DNA of 64,000 bases from an uncultured Pelagibacteraceae bacterium (GCA_902521075.1 CABYQM010000001.1:83974-147973), one strand, 5' to 3'. Positions 19,065 to 27,744 are shown, counted from the stretch's first letter. Translations and numbers: made by a program. Notes: generated from the letters alone by a model not told the origin.

Positions 19065-20306
19065 ATGTCAGCCGAAACTTTTTCTTACAAAGGAATATCT
19101 GCAGGTAAATATATTGAAGGTGAAATAGAGGCTATAAATCAAGAAGAAGCTTCCTTTAAACTTAAAGAGCAAAAAATAATCATTACCAACTTAACCAAAC
19201 TTAAAAAGAAAAAAGCTGAAAAAGAAAAGGGCAAAAAAAGCGGTTTTTCTTTTGGTAAGAAAAAAGTCACCCCTGCAGATGTAATGCTTTTTTCCAAGCA
19301 ATTTGCAACAATGGTAAAAGCGGGTTTGCCAATTTTAAATGTTTTAACGATGCTTAGAGACCAAATAGAACATCCAACGATGAAAGAAATAATAGAGGAT
19401 GTAAGAAAAAGTCTTGAAGGCGGTGTAACTCTTTCTAAATGTTTTGAGAAATATCCTAAAATATTTGATAATATTTATATAAACTTGATTAAAGCTGGAG
19501 AGGCCAGCGGTAAACTTGATGATTTCCTTTTAAAATTAGTAGACTCATTAGAAAAAAGAGAAAAAGTTAAAAAGAAAATTAAAAGTGCATTAACCTACCC
19601 AGTCGTTATGTTTACTGTTGCAATAACAGTTATGGTGTTCATGTTAATTAAAGTTGTCCCCGTATTTGCTGAAATGTATGAGGGAATGGGTGTTGCATTA
19701 CCTACACCAACAGCTGTAATTATGAATGCAAGTAATTTTATGAGAGGTGCTGGTGGACTAACACTTGGAATAGTATCAATAATAGGTTTTGTGATATTTA
19801 AATATACAACAACTAAAATTCCTGCAATTAGATATAAGTGGCATCAACGAGTTTTAAAGATGCCTGTATTTGGAGACATGATTTTAAAATCATTGATTGC
19901 TAGGATTGCATTAATAATGGGTAATCTTAGTGCAGCAGGAGTAAACCTTTTAGAAAGTATAGAAATCGCTAAACAAGTAAGTAATAACGATGTTGTAACT
20001 CAAGCGTTAGAAAATGTTAAAAAAGGAGTTTTTTCAGGAGACACACTTACAAAATTATTTTTAAAAGAACCAGTTTTTCCTCCAACATTTAGTCAATTAA
20101 TTTCAGTTGGTGAACAAACAGGAAATTTAGATGAAATGTTTACATCTGTATCTTCATACTATGAAGAAGAATTTGATACAGCGGTAGATAATATGTCTAG
20201 TTTAATTGAACCAATCATGATTGTATTTATGGGAACAATGATTGGTGGATTGATGATCGCTATGTATTCACCAATCTTTAATGTTGGTGCAATTATTGGC
20301 GGTTAA
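19065..20306 (+). CDS. pilC: PilC inner-membrane platform protein
   Basis: 413 residues with an N-terminal ~70-residue basic domain (FSYKGISAGKYIEGEIEA), then the duplicated T2SSF domain: DVMLFSKQFATMVKAGLPIL and IALIMGNLSAAGVNLLESIE, each followed by KAGEASGKLDDFL or SVGEQTGNLDEMF. Three membrane segments occur near residues 185, 225 and 385, ending with IMIVFMGTMIGGLMIAMYSPIF. It couples PilB and PilT rotation to pilin addition. Last gene of the plus-strand operon; its stop overlaps the stop of the convergent kinase gene by 4 bases. Confidence 0.95.
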   Translation: MSAETFSYKGISAGKYIEGEIEAINQEEASFKLKEQKIIITNLTKLKKKKAEKEKGKKSGFSFGKKKVTPADVMLFSKQFATMVKAGLPILNVLTMLRDQIEHPTMKEIIEDVRKSLEGGVTLSKCFEKYPKIFDNIYINLIKAGEASGKLDDFLLKLVDSLEKREKVKKKIKSALTYPVVMFTVAITVMVFMLIKVVPVFAEMYEGMGVALPTPTAVIMNASNFMRGAGGLTLGIVSIIGFVIFKYTTTKIPAIRYKWHQRVLKMPVFGDMILKSLIARIALIMGNLSAAGVNLLESIEIAKQVSNNDVVTQALENVKKGVFSGDTLTKLFLKEPVFPPTFSQLISVGEQTGNLDEMFTSVSSYYEEEFDTAVDNMSSLIEPIMIVFMGTMIGGLMIAMYSPIFNVGAIIGG

Positions 20307-20734
20307 GAGTTTAAATTTTTAGTTAAGACTAAATGATTTATCCAAGGCTTCTCACCTTCTTTAAAAACAACTGCGTCCATTATTTGTTGAATAAAAAAAG
20401 TTCCTAATCCACCTGGTTTAATATCATCAATTTTTCTGTGTCTCACATTTTTTTCTTCAACTGGTCTTCCTTTATCAAAAAAACCAATTTCAAGTTGACC
20501 GTTTTCAAGTGAAATTTTAATTTCCATTTTATCATCTGTGTCTTCACCTTGATAAGCATGTTTAACAATATTTTGTGCTGCCTCTGCTATCGCTAGTACC
20601 AGTTCATCTTTTAAATCTTGATTAATATTTACTTTTTCAAATACTTCTCTTGAGAATGATCTAACTTCTTTTAGACTTGATGAACTTACTACGAAATCTC
20701 TTTGTTCAGTTATCGATTTTATAGCAACATTCAT
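20303..20734 (-). CDS. Anti-sigma-factor-type serine kinase (RsbW/HATPase_c_2 family)
   Basis: 143 residues with a GHKL fold: N box LAIAEAAQNIVKHAY, G1-like box GFFDKGRP and glycine lid GGLGTFFIQQIMD. These are the marks of RsbW/SpoIIAB switch kinases, which phosphorylate a STAS protein and otherwise hold a partner such as a sigma factor. The gene follows the STAS gene by 3 bases on the same strand, the usual pairing. No sigma factor is in the window, so its output target is unknown. Location between pilC and the pilin genes suggests a pilus- or N-related output; this is inference. Confidence 0.88.
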   Translation of the reverse strand: MNVAIKSITEQRDFVVSSSSLKEVRSFSREVFEKVNINQDLKDELVLAIAEAAQNIVKHAYQGEDTDDKMEIKISLENGQLEIGFFDKGRPVEEKNVRHRKIDDIKPGGLGTFFIQQIMDAVVFKEGEKPWINHLVLTKNLNS

Positions 20735-20737
20735 TTA

Positions 20738-21037
20738 TCAGTCCAAATTTAAAATTTGTTCAAGTTTTGCCATCATAATTACTTTCAAAACTGACTTGCT
20801 GATCTCTTTCAAAATTACTTTTGTTCCAAGTTCAGTTGCTTTTTGGTGACTTTCAATTAAAACTGATATTCCAGAAGAATCCATGTACTGTACTTCTTTT
20901 AAGTTAAGATGAACTTCTTTTTTGGCTTCAATTAAAGGCATAATAATTTCTTTTGCCTTTTCAGTGACGTCCATATCTATTTCACCGTCTAGATGAACTG
21001 TAGATATGTTACCTTCTTCAGTAACTTTATATGACAT
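20738..21037 (-). CDS. STAS-domain anti-sigma factor antagonist
   Basis: 99 residues, the whole length being one STAS domain. The phosphoacceptor region is VQYMDSSGISVLIESHQ, with the Ser of DSSG placed as in SpoIIAA and RsbV. The N-terminal strand VTEEGNISTVHLDGEIDM and the C-terminal SVLKVIMMAKLEQIL fit. Phosphorylated by the downstream kinase and dephosphorylated by a SpoIIE-type phosphatase in known systems; such a phosphatase is encoded 1.4 kb away as the C-terminal half of the Amt fusion. It is divergent from the major pilin gene and shares a 141-base promoter region with it. Confidence 0.9.
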   Translation of the reverse strand: MSYKVTEEGNISTVHLDGEIDMDVTEKAKEIIMPLIEAKKEVHLNLKEVQYMDSSGISVLIESHQKATELGTKVILKEISKSVLKVIMMAKLEQILNLD

Positions 21038-21136
21038 AATTATTAATATTTATTAGATTTCTTTGCTAAATCAACAAAAATGACCCATTTTGAATACTAA
21101 TCGAGTATAGATATTGCCTTTTAAAAGATATAATTT

Positions 21137-21152
21137 ATATGTATACACATAT
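21137..21152. promoter_or_regulatory. Inverted repeat upstream of pilA (candidate operator)
   Basis: ATATGT-ATAC-ACATAT lies 27 bases before the pilA start in the divergent pilA/STAS region 21038-21178. An AGGA ribosome site (21166-21169) follows at good spacing. The GTATAC centre could also serve as a -10 element (TATACA at 21142). The rest of this region is AT-rich with no other clear structure. Confidence 0.35.
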
Positions 21153-21178
21153 TTTTATTAATTATAGGATCATGACTT

Positions 21179-21649
21179 ATGAAAAAAAATAGTAAAGGAT
21201 TTACACTTATAGAATTATTGGTCGTTGTAGCAATTATTGGTATTCTTGCAGCAGTTGGTGTTGTTGCATACTCTGGCTACACTTCAGGAGCTAAAAAACA
21301 GGCAGCAAAATCTACACATGCAAACGTCGTTAAATATATTTCTGCTGAATTACAAAAATGTAACTTAGGAGAAACAAGTGCAATGGGTGGTAAATTAACT
21401 TGTAGTGGTAAGACCCCAACAACTGTTATTAATGCAGCTATTGCAACTGACGGTCCTTTTGCAGATTTTAAAAACCCATATGTTACTGCTGATGCAGCAG
21501 TAAGAAGTGGCTCAACTACAAGTAATGGTGGTTATGTTAATCTCGCAACTAACGGATCGGACAAAGTAGATGTTAAAACTTGTTTTACACAAGACTCAGA
21601 ATGTTCAACTTCAAGTAACGTTCTGACAAAAACCATTACGATTGAATAA
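21179..21649 (+). CDS. pilA: Major type IV pilin PilA-like
   Basis: 156 residues with a textbook type IVa prepilin N-terminus: MKKNSKG, then FTLIELLVVVAIIGILAAVG with Phe at +1 and Glu at +5. The head has two cysteine pairs (LQKCNLG with LTCSGK, and KTCFTQDSEC), the latter being a likely C-terminal disulfide loop. A strong AGGA site precedes it. A second pilin follows after 8 bases. As the better-expressed first gene it is the candidate main fibre subunit; the prepilin peptidase needed for processing is not in this window. Confidence 0.92.
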   Translation: MKKNSKGFTLIELLVVVAIIGILAAVGVVAYSGYTSGAKKQAAKSTHANVVKYISAELQKCNLGETSAMGGKLTCSGKTPTTVINAAIATDGPFADFKNPYVTADAAVRSGSTTSNGGYVNLATNGSDKVDVKTCFTQDSECSTSSNVLTKTITIE

Positions 21650-21657
21650 TTCATAAT

Positions 21658-22086
21658 TTGAATAAAATTTTTATGACTTCCAAAAGCTCAGGCTTTACGC
21701 TTATTGAGCTTTTGGTGGTTGTTGCAATCCTTGGAATTATAGCTGCTATCGGTATTGTGAGTTATAATGGATATGTCAGCTCAGCCAAAAAAAGATCTGC
21801 TGAAAATGTTATGCAACAAATATCTTTAGGGCAAACTGAATATTACTCAGACAACGGAATTTATTACAGAAATAGCACAGGAACTTCATGCAATCCAACA
21901 AGTACCACATCAAGTGCAATAGAAACTAATTTATTAGGTGGTACTGATAGCATTACAAGTGAAATGGGTTACGAACTATGTGTCGCAAATGATGCAACAA
22001 ATTATAAAGTTATTGCAAAAGAAAACGGTGGAAATTGTGAAATCACCATGACAGCACTCGGTGCTTTTGTAAGAACCAATTGCTAA
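21658..22086 (+). CDS. Second type IV pilin
   Basis: 142 residues from a TTG at 21658, or 137 from the ATG at 21673 (MTSKSSG). The mature N-terminus FTLIELLVVVAILGIIAAIG has Glu at +5. The alpha-1 helix continues SYNGYVSSAKKRSAENVMQQ, closely parallel to the pilin upstream, so the two are tandem paralogues. Cysteines at TSCNPTS, YELCVAN, GNCEIT and RTNC could form a C-terminal disulfide loop. It could be an alternative major pilin or a minor one. Confidence 0.88.
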   Translation: MNKIFMTSKSSGFTLIELLVVVAILGIIAAIGIVSYNGYVSSAKKRSAENVMQQISLGQTEYYSDNGIYYRNSTGTSCNPTSTTSSAIETNLLGGTDSITSEMGYELCVANDATNYKVIAKENGGNCEITMTALGAFVRTNC

Positions 22087-22093
22087 ATACCTC

Positions 22094-22339
22094 ATGAACT
22101 ATCAAGAAATTTTAGAAAAAGTAAAAGTAGCATTTTCAGGTGGATTACCAAAAAATGTTAAAATTTATTTAACTATAAGTTTAGCCTGGATAATATTGAT
22201 TGGATATTTAACATGGTGGAATGGATTAAAAAGTCCAATGTTAGATAAAAGCTTTAGGTGGGACGAATGGTTTTGGTTTGGGATAGTCCCAGCTGTTTCA
22301 CCTTATATTTTCTATTATATTTGGAAGAAAAAAGAGTAA
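22094..22339 (+). CDS. Small two-helix membrane protein, unknown
   Basis: 81 residues: an amphipathic start (MNYQEILEKVKVAF), a membrane helix VKIYLTISLAWIILIGYLTWW (about 22-45), a short Arg/Asp/Trp-rich loop (FRWDEWFWFG) and a second helix ending YIFYYIWKKKE. It starts 7 bases after the second pilin, so it is likely in the pilin operon. I do not recognise the family. The unusually high Trp and Tyr content resembles small inner-membrane partners of transporters or pilus machines, but no function can be claimed. Confidence 0.75.
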   Translation: MNYQEILEKVKVAFSGGLPKNVKIYLTISLAWIILIGYLTWWNGLKSPMLDKSFRWDEWFWFGIVPAVSPYIFYYIWKKKE

Positions 22340-22348
22340 TAACCTATT

Positions 22349-22377
22349 TTGAGCATCTATTATCTATGATGTATACT
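22349..22377 (+). promoter_or_regulatory. Candidate sigma70-type promoter of the Amt-SpoIIE gene
   Basis: TTGAGC (22349-22354), a 17-base spacer and TATACT (22372-22377) match a sigma70 promoter well. An AGAGG ribosome site (22393-22397) sits before the ATG at 22404. This suggests that the Amt fusion can be transcribed separately from the pilins. Confidence 0.55.
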
Positions 22378-22403
22378 TTTTTATAATAACCTAGAGGAAA
22401 AAT

Positions 22404-24554
22404 ATGGAGAGTGTTGATCTGGAGTCAGTAAAATCATTTGTTGATACCCTTTGGGTTATAGATTGTGCAATTCTTGTTTTTATTATGCAAGCAGGCTTTA
22501 TGTGTATGGAAACAGGTCTATCAAGACACAAAAATAGCATTAATGTTGCTCTTAAAAATGCTGCTGACTTTGGTCTTGCGGTTGTAATTTTCTGGTTATT
22601 TGGTTTTGGCTTGATGTTTGGGAAAAGTTTTAATGGCTATTTTGGAACCGATTTATTCTTTTTTAAAACAGATCAGGCTGAATATATGACTTACTTTGTC
22701 TTTCAAGCAATGTTTGTTGCAACAGCAGCCACAATTGTATCAGGTGCTGTTGCTGAAAGAATGAAATTTAATGGATACTTAATCATTACAATAATAGCTA
22801 CAGGAATTATATATCCAATTGTTGGTCATTGGGCATGGTCTTCTAGTTATTTAAATAATATTGATGCAACAAGACAACTGCTTGCTGTTACAGGACAAGT
22901 TAAAACAACTGGTTGGTTAACAGATATAGGATTTGTAGATTTTGCTGGAAGTACAATCGTACATTCAGTTGGTGGTTGGATTGCTTTATCAGCAGTTTTA
23001 ATTTTAGGTCCGAGAATTGGAAAATATTCAGATGCAAATAAAGGAAAGTTCACTGGCTCAAGTTTCCCTTTAGCAGTTTTAGGAACCCTAATTTTATGGT
23101 TTGGGTGGTTTGGTTTTAATGGTGGAAGTAATGGTGCTATGGATGATGCCGTTCCTTTAATTTTAATTAATACATTTCTAGCTGCTTCATTTGGATTACT
23201 AACAGGTCTTGGAATTTCATTTGCATTATTTAAAAAACCAGATCCTTACTATGTAATTCTTGGACCACTTGCAGGGTTAGTAGCAATAACAGCAGGATGT
23301 AATTCGATGACATCAGTGACTTCAATCTTTGTTGGGATTATAGGAGCGGTAGTTGCAATTTTTGTAAATGAATTTTTAAATAAATTTGAAATAGATGATG
23401 TTGTTGGAGCAGTACCTGTTCATTTGGCAGCAGGGGTTTGGGGTACTATTGCAGTTGGATTATTTAGCGATCTTGAAATTTTAGGAACAGGACTATCCAG
23501 ACTAGAACAAATTAAAGTACAATTTATTGGAATTGTTTCAATTGGTGTATTCTCATTTTTTGGGTCATATATTTTATTAAAAATTTTGAATTATATTTAT
23601 CCATTAAGAGTAAGCCCGTTACATGAAGAGTTAGGGCTTAATATTGCAGAACACAATGCAACGTCTGTAGAACACGATTTAATTACAATTTTAGAAAAAC
23701 AATCTGAGTCAGGCGATTTAACTATAAGAGGACCTCAAGATCCATTTACAGCTGGAGGTGTGATCGGTCTTTATTACAATAGATTGATGAGCAAACTAGA
23801 AAATAGTGAAGCTGAAAAAAAAGTATGGAGAGACAGAATATCTAATGAAGTAAAACTTGCTGTAAAAGTTCAAGAAAATTTTCTACCTAAGAGGAATTTA
23901 GAAAATTACCCTGTGCACGGAATTAATATTGCTGCTAGAGAAGTTTCTGGAGATTTCTTCAGCTTTTATCCTCACAATGATAGTGTTTACTTTATTATTG
24001 CAGATGTTGCGGGCAAAGGAATTCATGCTGGGATGGTAATGGCAAAAGCATCAACTTTATTTGAGATTATGTCTAGAGATCAAGTAGATCCAGATGAAAT
24101 GATGTTTCATATGAACAATGATCTATTTTTAACAAAAACTGGAGGAATGTTTGTTACCAGTATATTGGGAGAATATAATATGAGGACTGATGAATTAAGA
24201 TGGGTAAATGGAGGTCATCAACCAGCATTAATTAGATCATCATCTGGAAATTATGAACAATTTGAGAGTAATTCACCGCCTATGGGTGTAATACTTCAAA
24301 AGGATAAATCAGTCTATAAAACGCACAAAGTTAAGTTAGAAAATAACAGGTTTTATGCTTTCACTGATGGTTTGTCTGAAAGCTTGAATAGCTCAGGTGA
24401 AGAAATAGGAATAGAGGGATCATTAAAAATAATAGAGCAAAATTTTAATACAGATTCTAGCAAACAATTATCTGATATATCAAATAGTGTAATTGATACT
24501 GCTGGAGACAACAAGTTAAGCGACGACTTAACCTTAATATCTATAGGTAAATAA
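22404..24554 (+). CDS. amt: Ammonium transporter (Amt) fused to SpoIIE/PP2C-type serine phosphatase
   Basis: 716 residues in one open frame. Residues ~10-405 are an Amt channel with about eleven helices. Asp179 and the twin pore histidines His187 (VHSVGGW) and His340 (PVHLAAGVWG) have the spacing known from AmtB, so conduction or ammonium binding should be possible. A linker (about 410-475) leads to a PP2C domain of the RsbU/SpoIIE type with all metal-site aspartates: GDFFSF (Asp517), IADVAGKG (Asp534), FTDGLSE (Asp655) and SDDLTLI (Asp707/708). NGGHQPALI also fits. The phosphatase should sit in the cytoplasm. Likely substrate: the phosphorylated STAS protein encoded 1.4 kb away. Amt-signalling fusions are known (for example Amt-histidine kinase), so sensing is a reasonable inference. 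Confidence 0.93.
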   Translation: MESVDLESVKSFVDTLWVIDCAILVFIMQAGFMCMETGLSRHKNSINVALKNAADFGLAVVIFWLFGFGLMFGKSFNGYFGTDLFFFKTDQAEYMTYFVFQAMFVATAATIVSGAVAERMKFNGYLIITIIATGIIYPIVGHWAWSSSYLNNIDATRQLLAVTGQVKTTGWLTDIGFVDFAGSTIVHSVGGWIALSAVLILGPRIGKYSDANKGKFTGSSFPLAVLGTLILWFGWFGFNGGSNGAMDDAVPLILINTFLAASFGLLTGLGISFALFKKPDPYYVILGPLAGLVAITAGCNSMTSVTSIFVGIIGAVVAIFVNEFLNKFEIDDVVGAVPVHLAAGVWGTIAVGLFSDLEILGTGLSRLEQIKVQFIGIVSIGVFSFFGSYILLKILNYIYPLRVSPLHEELGLNIAEHNATSVEHDLITILEKQSESGDLTIRGPQDPFTAGGVIGLYYNRLMSKLENSEAEKKVWRDRISNEVKLAVKVQENFLPKRNLENYPVHGINIAAREVSGDFFSFYPHNDSVYFIIADVAGKGIHAGMVMAKASTLFEIMSRDQVDPDEMMFHMNNDLFLTKTGGMFVTSILGEYNMRTDELRWVNGGHQPALIRSSSGNYEQFESNSPPMGVILQKDKSVYKTHKVKLENNRFYAFTDGLSESLNSSGEEIGIEGSLKIIEQNFNTDSSKQLSDISNSVIDTAGDNKLSDDLTLISIGK

Positions 24555-24626
24555 CATTCTAAGTAAAATAAACCCGCGATCAAATATCATCTATAATAAG
24601 GATATCTTAGAAAATATATTTCTGAT

Positions 24627-25868
24627 GTGGACGAAAAAAATCTAAAAATTGGAATTATTGGTGCTGGTATACAAGGTGTTTGTAATGGTTTGTTTCTACA
24701 AAAAAAAGGTTTTCAAGTAACACTTTTTGATAGAGAGGAGCCAGGAAGTGCAGCATCATATGGGAATGCGGGTCATTTTTCTCCATATGCATCTGTACCT
24801 TTAAACAGACCCGATGTAATTGCAGATGTTCCTTCAATGTTAATTAGCTCAAGAGGACCTCTTGCTTTAAAATGGAACTATGTACCAAAAATGATACCTT
24901 GGTTTGCAAGATTTATCTTAAATTGTAGGGAAGAAAAAATGATGCACACAGCTAAAAATATGCATCAAATTTTAGATCAATCATTACCAGCATTCGACGA
25001 ATTATTTGACGAAATTGATTTAGAAGGATTAGTTGAAAATAATGGCATTCTCTATGTTTGGACTGATCAAAATATGAAGAGTAGAGAATTAGAAATTAGA
25101 ATTAGAGATCAACTTGGTGTGAAGCAACAACTAGTTAATAAAAAAGAAATTCACGATTTGGAACCAAATTTAAAACCATTTTATCATGGTGGGGTATTTT
25201 ATGATTATGCAAGACACGCAAGAAATCCAAGAAAAATTTTAATTAAATTGTTTGAGAACTTTGTAAATAAAGGCGGAAAATTTTTAAAATTAAATATTCA
25301 AGATATAGATTTTGATGAAGAAAAACCGGTTCTTAGAACTGAAACACAAAGATTTATTTTTGATAAACTTGTAGTAGCATGTGGAGCATTTTCAAAAAGA
25401 TTAACTGATAAGTTACATGAAAATATTCCTTTAGATACTGAAAGAGGTTATCATGTTCACTTCAAAGATTATGATCATTTAATTTCAAGACCTATAGTTT
25501 ATGCAAATAGAGGTTTTGGAATGACACCAATGGAACAGGGGTTGCGTGTTGTTGGTACAGTAGAATTTGGAGGTTTAGAAAACTCCCCATCTAAATCTAG
25601 AATAAAAAACTTGATATTAAACGCAAAAGATATGCTGGATGGTCTACCAGAGCATAAAGATGAGTGGCTTGGATTTAGACCTACATTACCAGATTTTCTT
25701 CCAGTTCTAGGTCCTTCAAAAAACTATAAAAATGTTTTCTATTCTTTTGGACATCATCATTTAGGTTGGACACTTGGTGCAATATCAGGAAAAATCATAT
25801 CTAAAATGATCTCAGGTGAGAATACTAACTTAGATCTGCAACCATACAGCTCAATAAGGTTTAGTTAA
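24627..25868 (+). CDS. FAD-dependent oxidoreductase, DadA/D-amino-acid dehydrogenase type
   Basis: 413 residues from a GTG at 24627. N-terminal dinucleotide-binding motif IGIIGAGIQGVCNGLFL with the acidic residue in VTLFDREEPG, then SYGNAGHFSP as in DadA-type enzymes, and the C-terminal LGFRPTLPDFLPVLGPSK and FGHHHLGWTLGAISGKII segment that closes the FAD site. The family oxidises D-amino acids, sarcosine or similar amines, passing electrons to quinone or oxygen; the exact substrate cannot be read. It stands alone after a 72-base gap and is followed 27 bases later by a DMT exporter. Confidence 0.82.
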   Translation: MDEKNLKIGIIGAGIQGVCNGLFLQKKGFQVTLFDREEPGSAASYGNAGHFSPYASVPLNRPDVIADVPSMLISSRGPLALKWNYVPKMIPWFARFILNCREEKMMHTAKNMHQILDQSLPAFDELFDEIDLEGLVENNGILYVWTDQNMKSRELEIRIRDQLGVKQQLVNKKEIHDLEPNLKPFYHGGVFYDYARHARNPRKILIKLFENFVNKGGKFLKLNIQDIDFDEEKPVLRTETQRFIFDKLVVACGAFSKRLTDKLHENIPLDTERGYHVHFKDYDHLISRPIVYANRGFGMTPMEQGLRVVGTVEFGGLENSPSKSRIKNLILNAKDMLDGLPEHKDEWLGFRPTLPDFLPVLGPSKNYKNVFYSFGHHHLGWTLGAISGKIISKMISGENTNLDLQPYSSIRFS

Positions 25869-25895
25869 AAGTAATCTTTTATAGTACTCTATTTA

Positions 25896-26801
25896 ATGCT
25901 TGAAAATAAAAGTAATATCATAATTGCATCTATTTTGCTTTTTTTAGCAGCTTTGTTTTGGTCCGGAAATTTTATTGTTGGAAAGATCGCAGGCTTGAAT
26001 GAAATACCTCCAATTTCATTAAATATATTAAGATGGTCACTGGCATTTCTAATTTTACTACCTTTCACTTACAAAGAGATGATTGAAAAAAAGGAATTAA
26101 TTTTCAAAAATATTTATCTCTTGTGTTTTTTAGGGATAACGGCGGTAAGTATTTTTAATTCGGCTCTTTTTTATTCTTTAAAAACTACACAAGTAATTAC
26201 GGGTGTACTTATGATTTCAACTGTTCCAGTTATGATAATTTTATTTTCTATTATTTTAAAAATAGAAAAAACAAATACCTTTCAAGTTTTGGGAGTTATT
26301 TTTTCTTTATTAGGTGTATTATTTATAATTTCTAAAGCAGATTTTGAAGTCTTTAAAAATTTAGCTTTTGAAAAAGGAGATTTATTTGCATTATTTGCGA
26401 TGATATCCTGGTCACTTTATTCTGCTCTTTTAAAGAAAAAAAATTATGGATTATCTCCTATAACTTTACTTCAAGTTGTTATTGGTCTTGGTGTAATATT
26501 TCTTATACCAATGTATGCAATAGATTATATTTACATTGGTAATCGAATTACAATTAATACAAATTTCATTCTTGTTTTATCTTATGTTGTTTTGTTACCT
26601 GGTATCATTTCTTTTTTCTTCTGGATAAAAGGTGTTGCTTTAATAGGCGCTAATAGAGCAGGAATTTATTTACATTTAATGCCAATTCTTGCAGCAATTC
26701 TTGCAATGATAATATTTGATGAAGTATTGCTATTTTATCATTATATCGGTGGAATATTTATTATTTCAGGGATATTACTTTCAAACAAAAAAAATGCTTA
26801 A
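25896..26801 (+). CDS. EamA/DMT-family membrane transporter
   Basis: 301 residues with ten predicted helices in two EamA repeats: first repeat with ALFWSGNFIVGKIAGLNEIPPISLNILRW, second starting DLFALFAMISWSLYSALLKK. The family exports amino acids or other metabolites through the inner membrane. The last 8 bases overlap the start of the 2-hydroxyacid dehydrogenase gene, so the two are translationally coupled. Substrate unknown. Confidence 0.85.
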   Translation: MLENKSNIIIASILLFLAALFWSGNFIVGKIAGLNEIPPISLNILRWSLAFLILLPFTYKEMIEKKELIFKNIYLLCFLGITAVSIFNSALFYSLKTTQVITGVLMISTVPVMIILFSIILKIEKTNTFQVLGVIFSLLGVLFIISKADFEVFKNLAFEKGDLFALFAMISWSLYSALLKKKNYGLSPITLLQVVIGLGVIFLIPMYAIDYIYIGNRITINTNFILVLSYVVLLPGIISFFFWIKGVALIGANRAGIYLHLMPILAAILAMIIFDEVLLFYHYIGGIFIISGILLSNKKNA

Positions 26802-27744
26802 AGTAGCTATACTCGACGATTATCAAAATATCGCAAAAGATTTTATTGATCTTAAAAAATTATCTTCAAAATATGAATTTCAGGTATTTAATGATTCATT
26901 TGAAAACGAGGATGATGCAATTGAAAAATTAAAAGAATTTGAAGTTCTTTTTATAATGAGAGAGAGAACAAAAATAACAAAAAAACTTATAGAGAGTTTA
27001 AAAAAATTAAAATTAATTGCCACTAGTGGAATGAGAAATAAATCGATAAATTTAGAAGTAGCTAAAAAAAATAAAGTTGTGGTCACTGGTACTGAAATCA
27101 ATAGTAACCCAACACCAGAGTTAACCTGGGCATTAATTTTAGGACTTGCAAGAAATTTTAAAACGGAAATAGATAATATGTATCAAGGTTACTGGCAGTC
27201 AACTATTGGAGTGGAGCTTAAAGGTAAGATATTAGGTTTGCTCGGATTGGGTAGAGTAGGTTCTGAAGTTGCTAAAATTGGTAAAGCTTTTGGTATGCAA
27301 ATTATGGCTTGGAGTGAAAATTTAAATCTAGATAAATGCAAAGAGCTCGATGTTTTGCCGTGTAGCAAGGAGGATTTAATCCAAAATTCAGACTTTCTGT
27401 CAATTCATGTTCAAGGAGGAGATAGATATAGAGATTGTATTACTATTAAAGAATTTGAGAAAATGAAAAAAACTTCATATTTAATAAATACTTCAAGAGG
27501 TGAAATAGTTAATGAAGATGATTTAATTATCGCATTATCAACAAATATTATAGCTGGCGCAGGCATAGATGTTTATGAAAAAGAACCTTTGCCAGAAAGT
27601 CATAAGCTTAGATTCGTACAAAACGCTCTTCTACTCCCTCATATTGGATATGTTACCGCAGAAAATTATGAAACTTTCTACACCCAAATGATAGAGAATC
27701 TTGATAGTTTTATATCTGGTAAACCAAAAAGGGTTATTGAGTAA
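26794..27744 (+). CDS. D-isomer-specific 2-hydroxyacid dehydrogenase
   Basis: 316 residues from the ATG at 26794 (MLKVAILDDYQNIA). A longer open frame to 26716 would lie inside the transporter gene and adds nonsense sequence. NAD-binding motif LGLLGLGRVGSEVAKIG; catalytic set Arg in LINTSRGEIVNEDDL, Glu in DVYEKEPLP and His in LLLPHIGYVT. It reduces 2-keto acids or oxidises D-2-hydroxy acids such as phosphoglycerate or hydroxypyruvate; substrate not decided. Confidence 0.88.
   Translation: MLKVAILDDYQNIAKDFIDLKKLSSKYEFQVFNDSFENEDDAIEKLKEFEVLFIMRERTKITKKLIESLKKLKLIATSGMRNKSINLEVAKKNKVVVTGTEINSNPTPELTWALILGLARNFKTEIDNMYQGYWQSTIGVELKGKILGLLGLGRVGSEVAKIGKAFGMQIMAWSENLNLDKCKELDVLPCSKEDLIQNSDFLSIHVQGGDRYRDCITIKEFEKMKKTSYLINTSRGEIVNEDDLIIALSTNIIAGAGIDVYEKEPLPESHKLRFVQNALLLPHIGYVTAENYETFYTQMIENLDSFISGKPKRVIE

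Noticed and set aside
22404..24554. Amt-phosphatase fusion as an assembly or frameshift artefact
   Set aside because: Both domains are complete with intact motifs, and the linker reads through in one frame without stops or repeated bases at the junction.
24555..24626. Riboswitch before the FAD oxidoreductase gene
   Set aside because: No convincing paired structure or known motif was seen in this 72-base gap.
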